This document shows, piece after piece, positions 33,980 through 42,109 of a stretch of DNA of 64,000 nt (positions are counted from its first letter, which is position 1; every line of letters begins with the position of its first letter). Origin of the DNA: Vibrio celticus. GTDB taxonomy: Bacteria; Pseudomonadota; Gammaproteobacteria; Enterobacterales; Vibrionaceae. Below the pieces are notes generated by a model that had not been told where the DNA came from, made no database searches, and saw only the letters and a program-made list of their open reading frames with translations. The stretch covers positions 1,860,001 through 1,924,000 of the forward strand of contig NZ_AP025464.1 in assembly GCF_024347335.1 (NCBI RefSeq). The letters run 5' to 3'. The translations under genes were made by a program, and so were the position numbers.

Positions 33980-34933
33980 ATGAATATTGCTCGTATAGAC
34001 CTTAATTTGCTTGTGTATTTAGACATGTTGCTACGTGAAAGAAACGTTACACGAGCAGCAAATCAATTGGGTATTACTCAGCCAGCCATGAGTAATGGCC
34101 TTCGCCGATTGCGTGATCTATTTGAAGACCCGCTATTAGTGAGAACAAGTGAAGGGATGATACCGACCGAGCGCGCGCATAAGTTGCAGCCACTGATTCG
34201 AAACATCTTGGCGAATGTAGAGAAGACACTGCAACCGACCACAGAGTTTAATGCAGAAGACAGTGAACGCGTGTTTCGTATCATGGCGAGTGACTATGCG
34301 GAATCGACCATAATTCAGCCTCTTCTGAAAAGGTTAAGTGAGATCGCACCGAAAATACGACTGGATATCATGACGCCAAGTGACGTGAGTTATCAGGATG
34401 TAGAGCAAGGTACCGTTGATATAATTATCAACCGATTTGACGATATTCCTCAGTCGTTTCACCAGATGAGCCTTTGGCACGACGGGTTTTCTTGTCTATT
34501 TAGTTGTGACAACCCGATAGCCGACAATTTCGATATTTTGTCTTACCTAAAGGCGCAACATATTTGGGTAAGTAAGACAGGTATGGGAACGGGAGTGGGG
34601 ATCAACCCAAGTGAAGCTCAAAAGCTCGGTTGGATAGATGAGGCATTAATGCGCATTGGTAAAACCCGTAACATCACGGTGTTTACGCGACACTACTTGT
34701 CGGCGATTCTCTTCGCACAACAGAAGAACCTGATCCTGACTATTCCTACCAAAGCAGCTCAACTGCAGCGCAATAACCCTAGATTGTTGATCAAGCCTGC
34801 GCCATTTGCGATTGAACCCTTTGAGGTGAAGATGGCGTGGAGTCCATTGTTACAAACCAATCCAGACCATCAGTGGATGCGTCGTTTGATTAAAAGTGTC
34901 GCTAACGAAATCGAGAGTGGAGTGACGGAATAA
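33980..34933 (+). CDS. LysR-family regulator between aceA and malate synthase
   Basis: A 317-residue LysR-type transcriptional regulator. The N-terminal winged helix-turn-helix is clear (LDMLLRERNVTRAANQLGIT, QPAMSNGLRRLRDLFEDPLL), with the effector-binding domain from about residue 95 to 300. It lies between aceA (divergent, 141 bases apart) and glcB (same strand, 155 bases downstream). It is therefore a good candidate to control the glyoxylate shunt. This type of LysR is distinct from IclR, which does that job in E. coli. The effector is unknown. The stretch AQKLGWIDEALMRIGKTRNI in the effector domain shows no obvious ligand clue. Confidence 0.9.
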   Translation: MNIARIDLNLLVYLDMLLRERNVTRAANQLGITQPAMSNGLRRLRDLFEDPLLVRTSEGMIPTERAHKLQPLIRNILANVEKTLQPTTEFNAEDSERVFRIMASDYAESTIIQPLLKRLSEIAPKIRLDIMTPSDVSYQDVEQGTVDIIINRFDDIPQSFHQMSLWHDGFSCLFSCDNPIADNFDILSYLKAQHIWVSKTGMGTGVGINPSEAQKLGWIDEALMRIGKTRNITVFTRHYLSAILFAQQKNLILTIPTKAAQLQRNNPRLLIKPAPFAIEPFEVKMAWSPLLQTNPDHQWMRRLIKSVANEIESGVTE

Positions 34934-35088
34934 CACAGTTTGTAGGGTATTTTTTATATGAATATCCAATATAACCGGCATAAATTAGCTAAATTCATGT
35001 CCGTTAAGTAAGTTTAAATCAGTAAAGTAAATTTGAGCTAGTCACGAAAATTTATTGAGTAGCCATCAATTAGTTTGAGAGAGATTTT

Positions 35089-37272
35089 ATGAGCAGTCGT
35101 ATTCAACAGGGAAGCTTGAACATTGATAGCACCCTCTACCAATTAATTAATGAGCAGGTGATTCCTGGAACAGGCATTGTCGCTGAAGACTTTTGGCAAT
35201 CATTTGCAACCATCCTTGAAGACTTGGCTCCAAAAAATCGCGCATTGCTTATCAAGCGTGAAGATCTTCAACATCAAATTGACGTTTGGCACCAAGAGCG
35301 TGCGGGACAAACGCTAGATGCGGCCGAGTACAAACAGTTCTTACAGCAAATTGGCTACCTCGTTCCTGAGGGTGATGACTTTCAAGTAACTACTGCCAGC
35401 GTTGAGCCTGAAATTGCAACACAAGCGGGTCCGCAGCTTGTTGTACCTATTATGAATGCACGTTTTGCACTTAACGCGGCTAATGCGCGTTGGGGCAGTT
35501 TATACGATGCGCTCTACGGAACCGATGTCATCAGTGAAAGTGACGGCGCGGAAAAGGGAGGAAGCTTTAACCCGGTACGCGGTGCTAAAGTGGTGAGCTA
35601 CGCTCGAGGTTTCCTTGATGATGCTGCACCTCTCAACGGTGTCTCTCATAAAGACGTCACCAAATACAGCATCAGCAACGTCAGCATTGGCAATACACTG
35701 ACAGCGACCTTAGATAACGGCGAAGAAGTCACTCTGATTGATCGTAACCAGTTCATTGGTTATCAAGGTGATGCGAGTGCCCCTTCAAGCATTCTGCTTA
35801 AGCACAATAATCTCCATATCGAAATTCAAATTGACCCGAGCGCGCCAATTGGCAGCGTTGATGTGGCTGGTATTAAAGATGTGCTGGTGGAATCGGCTCT
35901 CACCACCATTATGGATTGCGAAGACTCGGTCGCTGCGGTTGACGGTGAAGACAAAGCATTGGCTTACCGAAACTGGTTAGGTTTAATGAAGGGTGACCTT
36001 CAAGAGTCGCTAGAGAAAAACGGTAAAACCATTGTTCGTAATCTTAACCCCGATCGTCAATACACCAGTGTGACGGGTGGTGAAATCTCACTTAAAGGTC
36101 GCAGCATGTTGTTCATACGCAATGTGGGCCACCTAATGACTAACCCTGCGATTATTGATGCTGAAGGTAATGAAGTGCCTGAAGGTATCATGGATGGCAT
36201 GGTTACCTCGCTCATCGCGATGCACGATTTAAAGGGTAATAGCCCTTACCAAAACTCGACCGCGAACAGCATCAATATTGTAAAACCTAAAATGCATGGC
36301 CCTGAAGAAGTGGCTTTCACCAATGAGTTGTTTGGTCGCATTGAGGATGCACTAGGTTTAGAACGCTTCACCATTAAAGTCGGCATTATGGACGAAGAGC
36401 GTCGTACCTCTGTGAACTTGAAAGAGTGTATTCGCGCAGCCAAAGACCGTGTCGTGTTTATCAACACCGGTTTCCTAGATCGAACGGGTGATGAGATCCA
36501 CACTAGTATGGAAGCGGGTCCGTTTGCACCTAAAACACAGCTTAAAACCATGACTTGGATTGGCGCATACGAAGATCAAAACGTTGATCTTGGCTTAGCT
36601 TGTGGCCTGCAAGGTAAAGCCCAGATTGGTAAAGGTATGTGGCCAGAACCAGATAACATGGCGAAGATGATGGACGCGAAAATTGGACACCCACAAGCCG
36701 GTGCCAATACCGCTTGGGTTCCTTCTCCAACTGCGGCGACTCTGCATGCCTTGCACTATCACAAGGTGAGTGTTCCTAGCCGTCAGAAAGAGCTTCGTGA
36801 GCGTGTGAGAGCAAATGTTGACGATATTCTTACTATCCCATTGTTAGGCAATCAAAAGCTGACTGCTCAAGATATCCAAAACGAACTGGACAACAATACG
36901 CAAGGTATTCTTGGTTACGTAGTTCGTTGGATTGACCAAGGCGTAGGTTGTTCGAAAGTGCCTGATATTAACGATGTGGGATTAATGGAAGACCGTGCAA
37001 CGCTGCGAATTTCAAGTCAACACATCGCTAACTGGTTACGTCACGGCATTTGCGAGGAAGCCCAAGTAATGAAAACCATGAAGCGCATGGCAGCAGTGGT
37101 TGATGAACAAAATGCAGGGGATCCAAGCTACCAAAATATGGCGCCTGATTTTGAAAACAGCATTGCGTTTTCAGCAGCGTGCCAGTTGGTATTTGAAGGC
37201 TGTGCTCAGCCGAGTGGTTATACCGAGCCAGTGCTGCACGCGATGCGTCTAAAGCTGAAAGCGCAGGAATAG
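35089..37272 (+). CDS. glcB: Malate synthase G
   Basis: A 727-residue malate synthase of the G form (AceB-type A enzymes are about 530). It condenses glyoxylate with acetyl-CoA to malate, completing the shunt begun by AceA. Typical segments in order: NARFALNAANARWGSLYDALYGTD near residue 125; ESALTTIMDCEDSVAAVDGE around 265-285; TVRNLNPD-like IVRNLNPDRQYTS near 320; then KVGIMDEERRTSVNLKECI, FLDRTGDEIHTSMEAGP and GANTAWVPSPTAATLHALHY. The catalytic Asp lies in the C-terminal plug region. The start has a GAGAGA ribosome site nine bases ahead. A strong terminator follows at 37347. Confidence 0.95.
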   Translation: MSSRIQQGSLNIDSTLYQLINEQVIPGTGIVAEDFWQSFATILEDLAPKNRALLIKREDLQHQIDVWHQERAGQTLDAAEYKQFLQQIGYLVPEGDDFQVTTASVEPEIATQAGPQLVVPIMNARFALNAANARWGSLYDALYGTDVISESDGAEKGGSFNPVRGAKVVSYARGFLDDAAPLNGVSHKDVTKYSISNVSIGNTLTATLDNGEEVTLIDRNQFIGYQGDASAPSSILLKHNNLHIEIQIDPSAPIGSVDVAGIKDVLVESALTTIMDCEDSVAAVDGEDKALAYRNWLGLMKGDLQESLEKNGKTIVRNLNPDRQYTSVTGGEISLKGRSMLFIRNVGHLMTNPAIIDAEGNEVPEGIMDGMVTSLIAMHDLKGNSPYQNSTANSINIVKPKMHGPEEVAFTNELFGRIEDALGLERFTIKVGIMDEERRTSVNLKECIRAAKDRVVFINTGFLDRTGDEIHTSMEAGPFAPKTQLKTMTWIGAYEDQNVDLGLACGLQGKAQIGKGMWPEPDNMAKMMDAKIGHPQAGANTAWVPSPTAATLHALHYHKVSVPSRQKELRERVRANVDDILTIPLLGNQKLTAQDIQNELDNNTQGILGYVVRWIDQGVGCSKVPDINDVGLMEDRATLRISSQHIANWLRHGICEEAQVMKTMKRMAAVVDEQNAGDPSYQNMAPDFENSIAFSAACQLVFEGCAQPSGYTEPVLHAMRLKLKAQE

Positions 37273-37346
37273 CGAAGCAACCGAATAACAAAAACAGAGA
37301 ATGTAAAATACTAAAAAAAGAAACCCCCTTTAACCGAGCCCAAGGT

Positions 37347-37376
37347 GCCGCGCTTTTATAGCGCGGCTTTTTTTTG
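37347..37376 (+). terminator. Terminator after malate synthase G
   Basis: GCCGCGC and GCGCGGC pair around a TTTTATA loop, followed immediately by nine Ts. Confidence 0.92.
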
Positions 37377-37483
37377 ATTCATTTTTGTGGTGGGAAGGGG
37401 GGAGAGTGGGCCAGGTTAGTGCTCACTAAGATTTAAGTGCTTCTGAATCTTGGTTAACGCCGAAACCTACTTGCTACTAAAAC

Positions 37484-38911
37484 CTAGTTACTACCAAAAC
37501 ATAAGTATTTAATGTCCATGTACTCATCGATGCCTTCTTTAGCACCTTCACGGCCAATACCTGATTGTTTAACGCCACCAAAAGGCGCGACCTCGGTTGA
37601 GATTAGGCCATCATTAATACCGACCATACCGTATTCAAGTGCTTCTGCTACCTGCCATACGCGGTGGATATTCTGGCTGTAGAAGTAAGACGCCAAACCA
37701 TAAATAGTATCGTTCGCCATCTCGATGAGTTCCTCGTCTGTGTCGAATTTCATCACAGGTGCGACTGGGCCAAAGATCTCTTGTTGAACAATGTCCATAC
37801 TGTGTTTCACATCTTTAAGAATGACAGGCTGAAGGAAAAGCCCATCAAGCTCTTGAGTTTGTGTCACAGGTGTTGCGCCTTGCTCTACCGCTCGGTCTAT
37901 TAATGCTTGGATGTTGTTCTTGGCATTCTGGCTGACAACAGGGCCAATGGTTACACCTTCATCTAAGCCGTTACCAATCTTAAGTTGTTGAACGGCTTGA
38001 TCAAATTTAGCCACGAACTCATCGTACACTTTACTGTGAACATAGAATCGGTTTGCACAAACACAAGTTTGGCCAGCGTTGCGGAATTTCGAGACCATTG
38101 CGCCTTGAACCGCAGCGTCGATGTCTGCATCGTCAAACACAATAAAAGGTGCATTGCCGCCGAGTTCCATAGAGGTACGCTTGATGCCTTTTGCGGCTTG
38201 AGCCATCAAAATACTGCCGACACGGGTAGAGCCTGTAAAAGAGATCTTTTTGATTAATGGGTGCGATGTGAATAACTCACCAATCTGTTCTGGGCTATCA
38301 CCTAATACGACTTGGAGTAAATCCTCAGGAATACCCGCTTGGTAAGCCAGTTCGACCACAGCAAATGCGGAAAGCGGTGTCTCATCTGAAGGTTTCACGA
38401 CAAAGCTACAACCGGCAGCTAATGCAGGCGCTGCTTTACGAGTGATCATTGCAACAGGGAAGTTCCATGGCGTAATGGCACACGCGACTCCGATAGGTTG
38501 CTTGATAGTCACCAAGCGTTTGCCTGCGACTGTGCTAGGAATGGAATCACCATAAGTGCGCTTGGCTTCTTCTGCGAACCACTCAATGAAGCTCGCACCA
38601 TAAACCACTTCACCTGCCGCTTCTGCTAACGGTTTACCCTGTTCGATCGTCATGATTCGAGCAAGGTCTTCTTTATTCTCAATGATTAGCTGGTGCCAAC
38701 GGTGCAGTGATGCAGCTCGAGATTTAGCTGGAACCTTTGCCCACTCTTTCTGCGCTAAATGAGCTCGTTCAATCGCGCTTGCTAACTCTGTTTCTGATGA
38801 TACCGGAGCGTGTCCGATGAGTTCACCCGTTGCTGGATTTGTGACTGCAACTGCGTTGTTCGCTTCTGTCACCATAAAAGAGAGTAAGTGCTGGTTCTTA
38901 ATGTTTAGCAT
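37484..38911 (-). CDS. NAD(P)-dependent aldehyde dehydrogenase, GabD-like (possible sulfoacetaldehyde dehydrogenase)
   Basis: A 475-residue aldehyde dehydrogenase of the succinate-semialdehyde dehydrogenase (GabD) group. Visible motifs: ITPWNFPVAMITRKAAPALA; FTGSTRVGSILM (cofactor loop); MELGGNAPFIV with the general-base Glu; and FRNAGQTCVCANR with the catalytic Cys. A C-terminal GIGREGAKEGIDEYMDIKYL fits GabD. On sequence alone succinate semialdehyde is the default substrate. However, it borders the taurine island and shares its regulator-rich flank, and some marine bacteria use a GabD-like enzyme (SafD) to oxidise sulfoacetaldehyde to sulfoacetate. That role is an inference. The start has an AAAGGA ribosome site. 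It is transcribed away from iclR's downstream hairpin. Confidence 0.88.
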   Translation of the reverse strand: MLNIKNQHLLSFMVTEANNAVAVTNPATGELIGHAPVSSETELASAIERAHLAQKEWAKVPAKSRAASLHRWHQLIIENKEDLARIMTIEQGKPLAEAAGEVVYGASFIEWFAEEAKRTYGDSIPSTVAGKRLVTIKQPIGVACAITPWNFPVAMITRKAAPALAAGCSFVVKPSDETPLSAFAVVELAYQAGIPEDLLQVVLGDSPEQIGELFTSHPLIKKISFTGSTRVGSILMAQAAKGIKRTSMELGGNAPFIVFDDADIDAAVQGAMVSKFRNAGQTCVCANRFYVHSKVYDEFVAKFDQAVQQLKIGNGLDEGVTIGPVVSQNAKNNIQALIDRAVEQGATPVTQTQELDGLFLQPVILKDVKHSMDIVQQEIFGPVAPVMKFDTDEELIEMANDTIYGLASYFYSQNIHRVWQVAEALEYGMVGINDGLISTEVAPFGGVKQSGIGREGAKEGIDEYMDIKYLCFGSN

Positions 38912-39047
38912 CGTGATTCCTTTGTTGTGATTACTTTAGACGTGTTGCTGATATGCGGGTTGGTGAGTGTTCAGATCATTTTGACCAAATGTTGATTAGT
39001 CGCAGATTGTGGTCGTTAATTCGATAGTTTTGAAGTCCTTGTTTGTG

Positions 39048-39090
39048 AAAGCATTGTTTACCAAAGCAAGGTATACAAAATCATTGTTTA
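39048..39090. repeat. Two direct repeats spaced 30 bp, upstream of the aldehyde dehydrogenase
   Basis: AAAGCATTGTTTA (39048-39060) recurs with one change as AAATCATTGTTTA (39078-39090). The 30-bp period is about three helical turns, as for cooperative binding of a regulator on one face of the DNA. The ATTGTTTACCAAA part resembles sequences ahead of tauK, xsc and pta (see findings). Confidence 0.45.
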
Positions 39091-39103
39091 TTAAATTCGA
39101 GTT

Positions 39104-39140
39104 TTCGAAATCCATGATCAGCTAAATCATGGACTTCGAA
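39104..39140 (-). terminator. Long hairpin between iclR and the aldehyde dehydrogenase gene
   Basis: TTCGAAATCCATGAT pairs with ATCATGGACTTCGAA (15 bp, one mismatch) around a seven-base loop. It lies 17 bases past the stop of the leftward iclR gene. The T-tract on the minus strand is weak, so its role as terminator is likely but not certain. Confidence 0.6.
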
Positions 39141-39156
39141 ATCTTTTAAGAAAAGT

Positions 39157-39990
39157 CTATTGCTGACTCCAATTATCAGCTTCGATTTTCGCTAGCGCTT
39201 TTGCAGCTTTTTGTAGAGCAGGTAGGAACTTGATCGCTTCGTCCGGCTTTACTCGAATCACAGGTGCTTGGATTGCTAAGCCGAGATTAGATTGGCCGGT
39301 TGGCGATGGAATGAGTACCGCAATACACACCAACCCCGGTAGAAACTCTTCGTCATCAATCGCAAAGCCTTGGATCTTCGCTTCTTCGATGTCTTGCTCT
39401 AACACTGAGTAGTCGGTGATGGTTTTGACTGTGTACTGAGTCAGTGGCACGTTTTCAATCAGTCTTCTGCGCTGTGATTTCGACATGTGAGCCAAAAACA
39501 GTTTACCTGTCGCAGAGCAGTGAACAGGAACGCGAGAGCCAGGCTGCAGGTGGAAGCGAAGTGGTGCTTCGGTCTCTGCGCGGTCAAGGTAGATGATCTC
39601 ACCGCTCGATAGTGCGGTTAGGTTGCAGCTCTCGCCGACTTCTGCTCGAAGGTTTTCAAGAATTGTGCGTCTTGCGCTGTGCATGGTGCTGTTGAACAGT
39701 AGGTTTTCAGCCAGCTTTCTGAGTCGAATGCCAGAGCTGTAATGCTTTTCATCACCGTCTCTTTGAATGATGCCTGCGGATTCTAATTGTTGCAGCATAC
39801 GGTGCAAAGTGGGTTTCGGCAGTCCGGTTTCTTCGACGAGCCCTTGAAGGGAAATAAACTCGTCTTTTTGCGCTATCACCTCTAATAGTGCAAAAAGTCG
39901 GAGAGTGGGCGTATCTCCTTGAACTTGTGGTGTTTCTGTTTGCATACAGTGATTCATCCTTGCGATATGTCTATTTGTAAGAGTGTACAT
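39157..39990 (-). CDS. IclR-family transcriptional regulator of the taurine island
   Basis: A 277-residue IclR-type regulator. The N-terminal winged helix-turn-helix (about residues 25-90) reads RLFALLEVIAQKDEFISLQG then TGLPKPTLHRMLQQLESAGI. The C-terminal ligand domain (about 100-265) includes GSRVPVHCSATGKLFLAHM, an IclR landmark, and AIDDEEFLPGLVCIAVLIP. It is divergent from pta across a 109-base AT-rich region and next to the GabD-like gene, so it is the best candidate regulator for the island. Known taurine regulators (TauR) are of the MocR/GntR type, so an IclR regulator here is unusual. The start is uncertain: in-frame ATGs at 39957 and 39945 are alternatives to 39990. Confidence 0.88.
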   Translation of the reverse strand: MYTLTNRHIARMNHCMQTETPQVQGDTPTLRLFALLEVIAQKDEFISLQGLVEETGLPKPTLHRMLQQLESAGIIQRDGDEKHYSSGIRLRKLAENLLFNSTMHSARRTILENLRAEVGESCNLTALSSGEIIYLDRAETEAPLRFHLQPGSRVPVHCSATGKLFLAHMSKSQRRRLIENVPLTQYTVKTITDYSVLEQDIEEAKIQGFAIDDEEFLPGLVCIAVLIPSPTGQSNLGLAIQAPVIRVKPDEAIKFLPALQKAAKALAKIEADNWSQQ

Positions 39991-40065
39991 ACCAAATTAA
40001 TATTCTTCAATTATCTGAATAAAATTTGACCTTTTTTATTATTTCAATAATATAAATATAAATTA

Positions 40066-40078
40066 TGGAACAATTAAT
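40066..40078. promoter_or_regulatory. Candidate regulator site ahead of pta
   Basis: TGGAACAATTAAT lies 22 bases before the pta start. Its core TGGAACAATT occurs in reverse orientation (AATTGTTCCA) at 44951-44960 ahead of xsc. A shared 10-base word in two promoters of one pathway suggests a common binding protein, most simply the IclR regulator. Confidence 0.4.
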
Positions 40079-40099
40079 CTCAATAAATGGAATTTTAAA

Positions 40100-41218
40100 A
40101 TGAAAGCAATTGAACGGATTATTGATAAGGCGCACCTAGATCGTAAGCGTGTGGTTTTGAGCGAAGCTGAAGATCCTCGTGTACTCAAAGCGGCACGATT
40201 AGCGATAGATAAACAACTCGCTTATATCACGCTAATAGGGGATGAAAAGGCGATTATCGAAGCCGCTCAGTTGCATCATATTAACCTCGCGGGCATTCAT
40301 ATTGTTTCACCACAAACATCGGCACTTAAAGCCGTGTTGGCTGAACGTCTGTATGAGCTCAGAAAAGCCAAAGGCATGACTTATCAAGATGCATTGGAGA
40401 AGGTTACAGACCCACTGATTTTTGCCAATTTGATGGTGAGAGAAGGGCTGGTCGACGGCACGGTTAATGGCGCGGTTTATACCACGTCAGATGTGGTGCG
40501 AGCTGCGCTGCAGATCATTGGGCCAGCACCAGACAGCGAGTTGGTATCGAGCTTCTTTTTAATGATGTTGTGCGAGCCTTTCCACAATCTCAAAGGTGGC
40601 ATGATTTTCAGTGATTGTGGTTTGGTGATTAACCCCAATGAAACCGAGCTTGCATCGATAGCAGTGGCCGCATCAAATAGTGCTCAAACGCTGTTAATGG
40701 AAGAACCTAAAGTGGCAATGCTGTCGTTTTCTACCAATGGCAGTGCCAAGCATGAATCGGTCGATAAGGTGCGTAATGCCGCCCAGTTAGTGAAGCAACG
40801 TTGCCCCGGAATTGCGGTTGATCAGGATGTTCAACTCGACGCGGCGATTGTCACTGAAATTGCGGCGAAAAAGTTGCCCGATTCCGAGGTTAAAGGAGAA
40901 TCTAACGTGCTGATATTCCCAAACTTAGAAGCTGGCAATATCGGTTACAAGCTTGCTGAAAGGCTAGGAGGCGCGGTCGCGATTGGTCCTTTGTTGCAAG
41001 GGTTGAATCAACCAGCCAATGACCTATCCAGAGGTTGTAGTGCCGAAGATATCTTTAATGTAATCGCGGTGACTGCTGTGCAAGCACAACAAGGCAAAAC
41101 TGCAAATGCAACGACGGATGTTGACGCTGATGCTCAAGAAGCTCCAGAAGATCAAAACGCTACAGAAGATCAAAAAGCTAAAGAAAGAGCTGAATCGGAA
41201 TTTGAGTTTAGGTACTAG
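40100..41218 (+). CDS. pta: Phosphate acetyltransferase Pta, short form, with acidic tail
   Basis: A phosphotransacetylase of the short (single-domain) type, about 330 residues plus an unusual tail, 372 in total. It converts acetyl phosphate plus CoA to acetyl-CoA, the step after Xsc in C2-sulfonate breakdown. Typical segments: KRVVLSEAEDPRVLKAARLA at the start, FANLMVREGLVDGTVNGAVY, SFFLMMLCEPFHNLKGGMIF, EPKVAMLSFSTNGSAKHESV and NVLIFPNLEAGNIGYKLAER. The family normally ends soon after GPLLQGLNQPANDLSRGCS. Here about 40 extra residues rich in Asp, Glu, Gln and Ala follow, with a near-repeat of EDQNA/EDQKA. The start is 109 bases from the divergent iclR. tauE follows by 56 bases, likely the same operon. 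Confidence 0.94.
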   Translation: MKAIERIIDKAHLDRKRVVLSEAEDPRVLKAARLAIDKQLAYITLIGDEKAIIEAAQLHHINLAGIHIVSPQTSALKAVLAERLYELRKAKGMTYQDALEKVTDPLIFANLMVREGLVDGTVNGAVYTTSDVVRAALQIIGPAPDSELVSSFFLMMLCEPFHNLKGGMIFSDCGLVINPNETELASIAVAASNSAQTLLMEEPKVAMLSFSTNGSAKHESVDKVRNAAQLVKQRCPGIAVDQDVQLDAAIVTEIAAKKLPDSEVKGESNVLIFPNLEAGNIGYKLAERLGGAVAIGPLLQGLNQPANDLSRGCSAEDIFNVIAVTAVQAQQGKTANATTDVDADAQEAPEDQNATEDQKAKERAESEFEFRY

Positions 41219-41274
41219 GCTCAAACTTAAAGCCCGCACTCACACTAAGTAAAAACACCTAATTAGGATTGCTA

Positions 41275-42042
41275 ATGGAGTTACCTGTTTTACTCGCCAT
41301 TCTTGCCACCATTGCGGTCGGTACCTATTTCCAAACCGTCACAGGGTTTGGGCTTGGCATTATCGTGATTGGTCTAACGGTCAGCCTTAATTTGGTTTCG
41401 TTGCCCGTAATTGCTGCCGTGGTTAGCATTGTGACCTTGTTTAATTGTGTGGTCGCGTTGATGGGCAAGCCTCTGCTTGGGGAACTCAAAATTCTGGTGG
41501 TGTTAGTGATCGGTATTATCCCCGGCGTGTCGTTGGGAGTGTTTTTACTGGACGAGTTGAGTGAGTCGGCGACGCATATCCTGCGAGGGCTATTGGGGGC
41601 AATGGTGTTATTCGCAGGTCTGAGCTTTATGTTCAAACCTAAAACCAGAAAAGACCGCTCGGCCACGGTATCCTTCTTGGTGTCTGGCTTTAGTTCTGGT
41701 TTAGCGGGCGGGTTGTTTGGGATGGCGGGGCCACCGATTGTTTATCACCTTTATCGGCAGCCTTTTACACTCGATCTGGTACGAAGTACATTGCTGATGG
41801 TGTTCGCTTGTACGTCGATGTCCCGTACCGTCAATGTCTACGCAGCAGGTGACATGGAAGCGAGCATATTGTGGTTATCCGCTATTGCTGTTCCCTTGGT
41901 AGCGCTTGTTACTATGTTTGCTCGGCGCTTTCCCCCACCGCTTTCGAATGACCAACTCAGAAAGCTGGTATTTATGGTGTTGATGTTGATTGGTGGGTAT
42001 TTGATGGCTGTCTCTGCATGGTCGTTGTTTGGCTCTTCGTAA
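41275..42042 (+). CDS. tauE: TauE/SafE-family sulfite/organosulfonate exporter
   Basis: A 255-residue membrane protein of the TauE/SafE (formerly DUF81) family with about eight helices in two similar halves. It opens MELPVLLAILATIAVGTYFQ. The first-half motif TVTGFGLGIIVIGLTVSL and the second-half GFSSGLAGGLFGMAGPPIVY are the two repeats' signature glycine-rich segments. In Cupriavidus, TauE exports sulfite formed during C2-sulfonate degradation. Location between pta and xsc strongly supports that role here, because Xsc releases sulfite and no sulfite dehydrogenase is visible in the window. An ATG at 41275 with AGGAT ahead is preferred over the TTG at 41269. Confidence 0.9.
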   Translation: MELPVLLAILATIAVGTYFQTVTGFGLGIIVIGLTVSLNLVSLPVIAAVVSIVTLFNCVVALMGKPLLGELKILVVLVIGIIPGVSLGVFLLDELSESATHILRGLLGAMVLFAGLSFMFKPKTRKDRSATVSFLVSGFSSGLAGGLFGMAGPPIVYHLYRQPFTLDLVRSTLLMVFACTSMSRTVNVYAAGDMEASILWLSAIAVPLVALVTMFARRFPPPLSNDQLRKLVFMVLMLIGGYLMAVSAWSLFGSS

Positions 42043-42109
42043 AACCACTTTCGACAAAGGAGGCTAGCGGTTTGCTAGCCGGTACGTCACTGCTCACGGT
42101 TTACATCTC

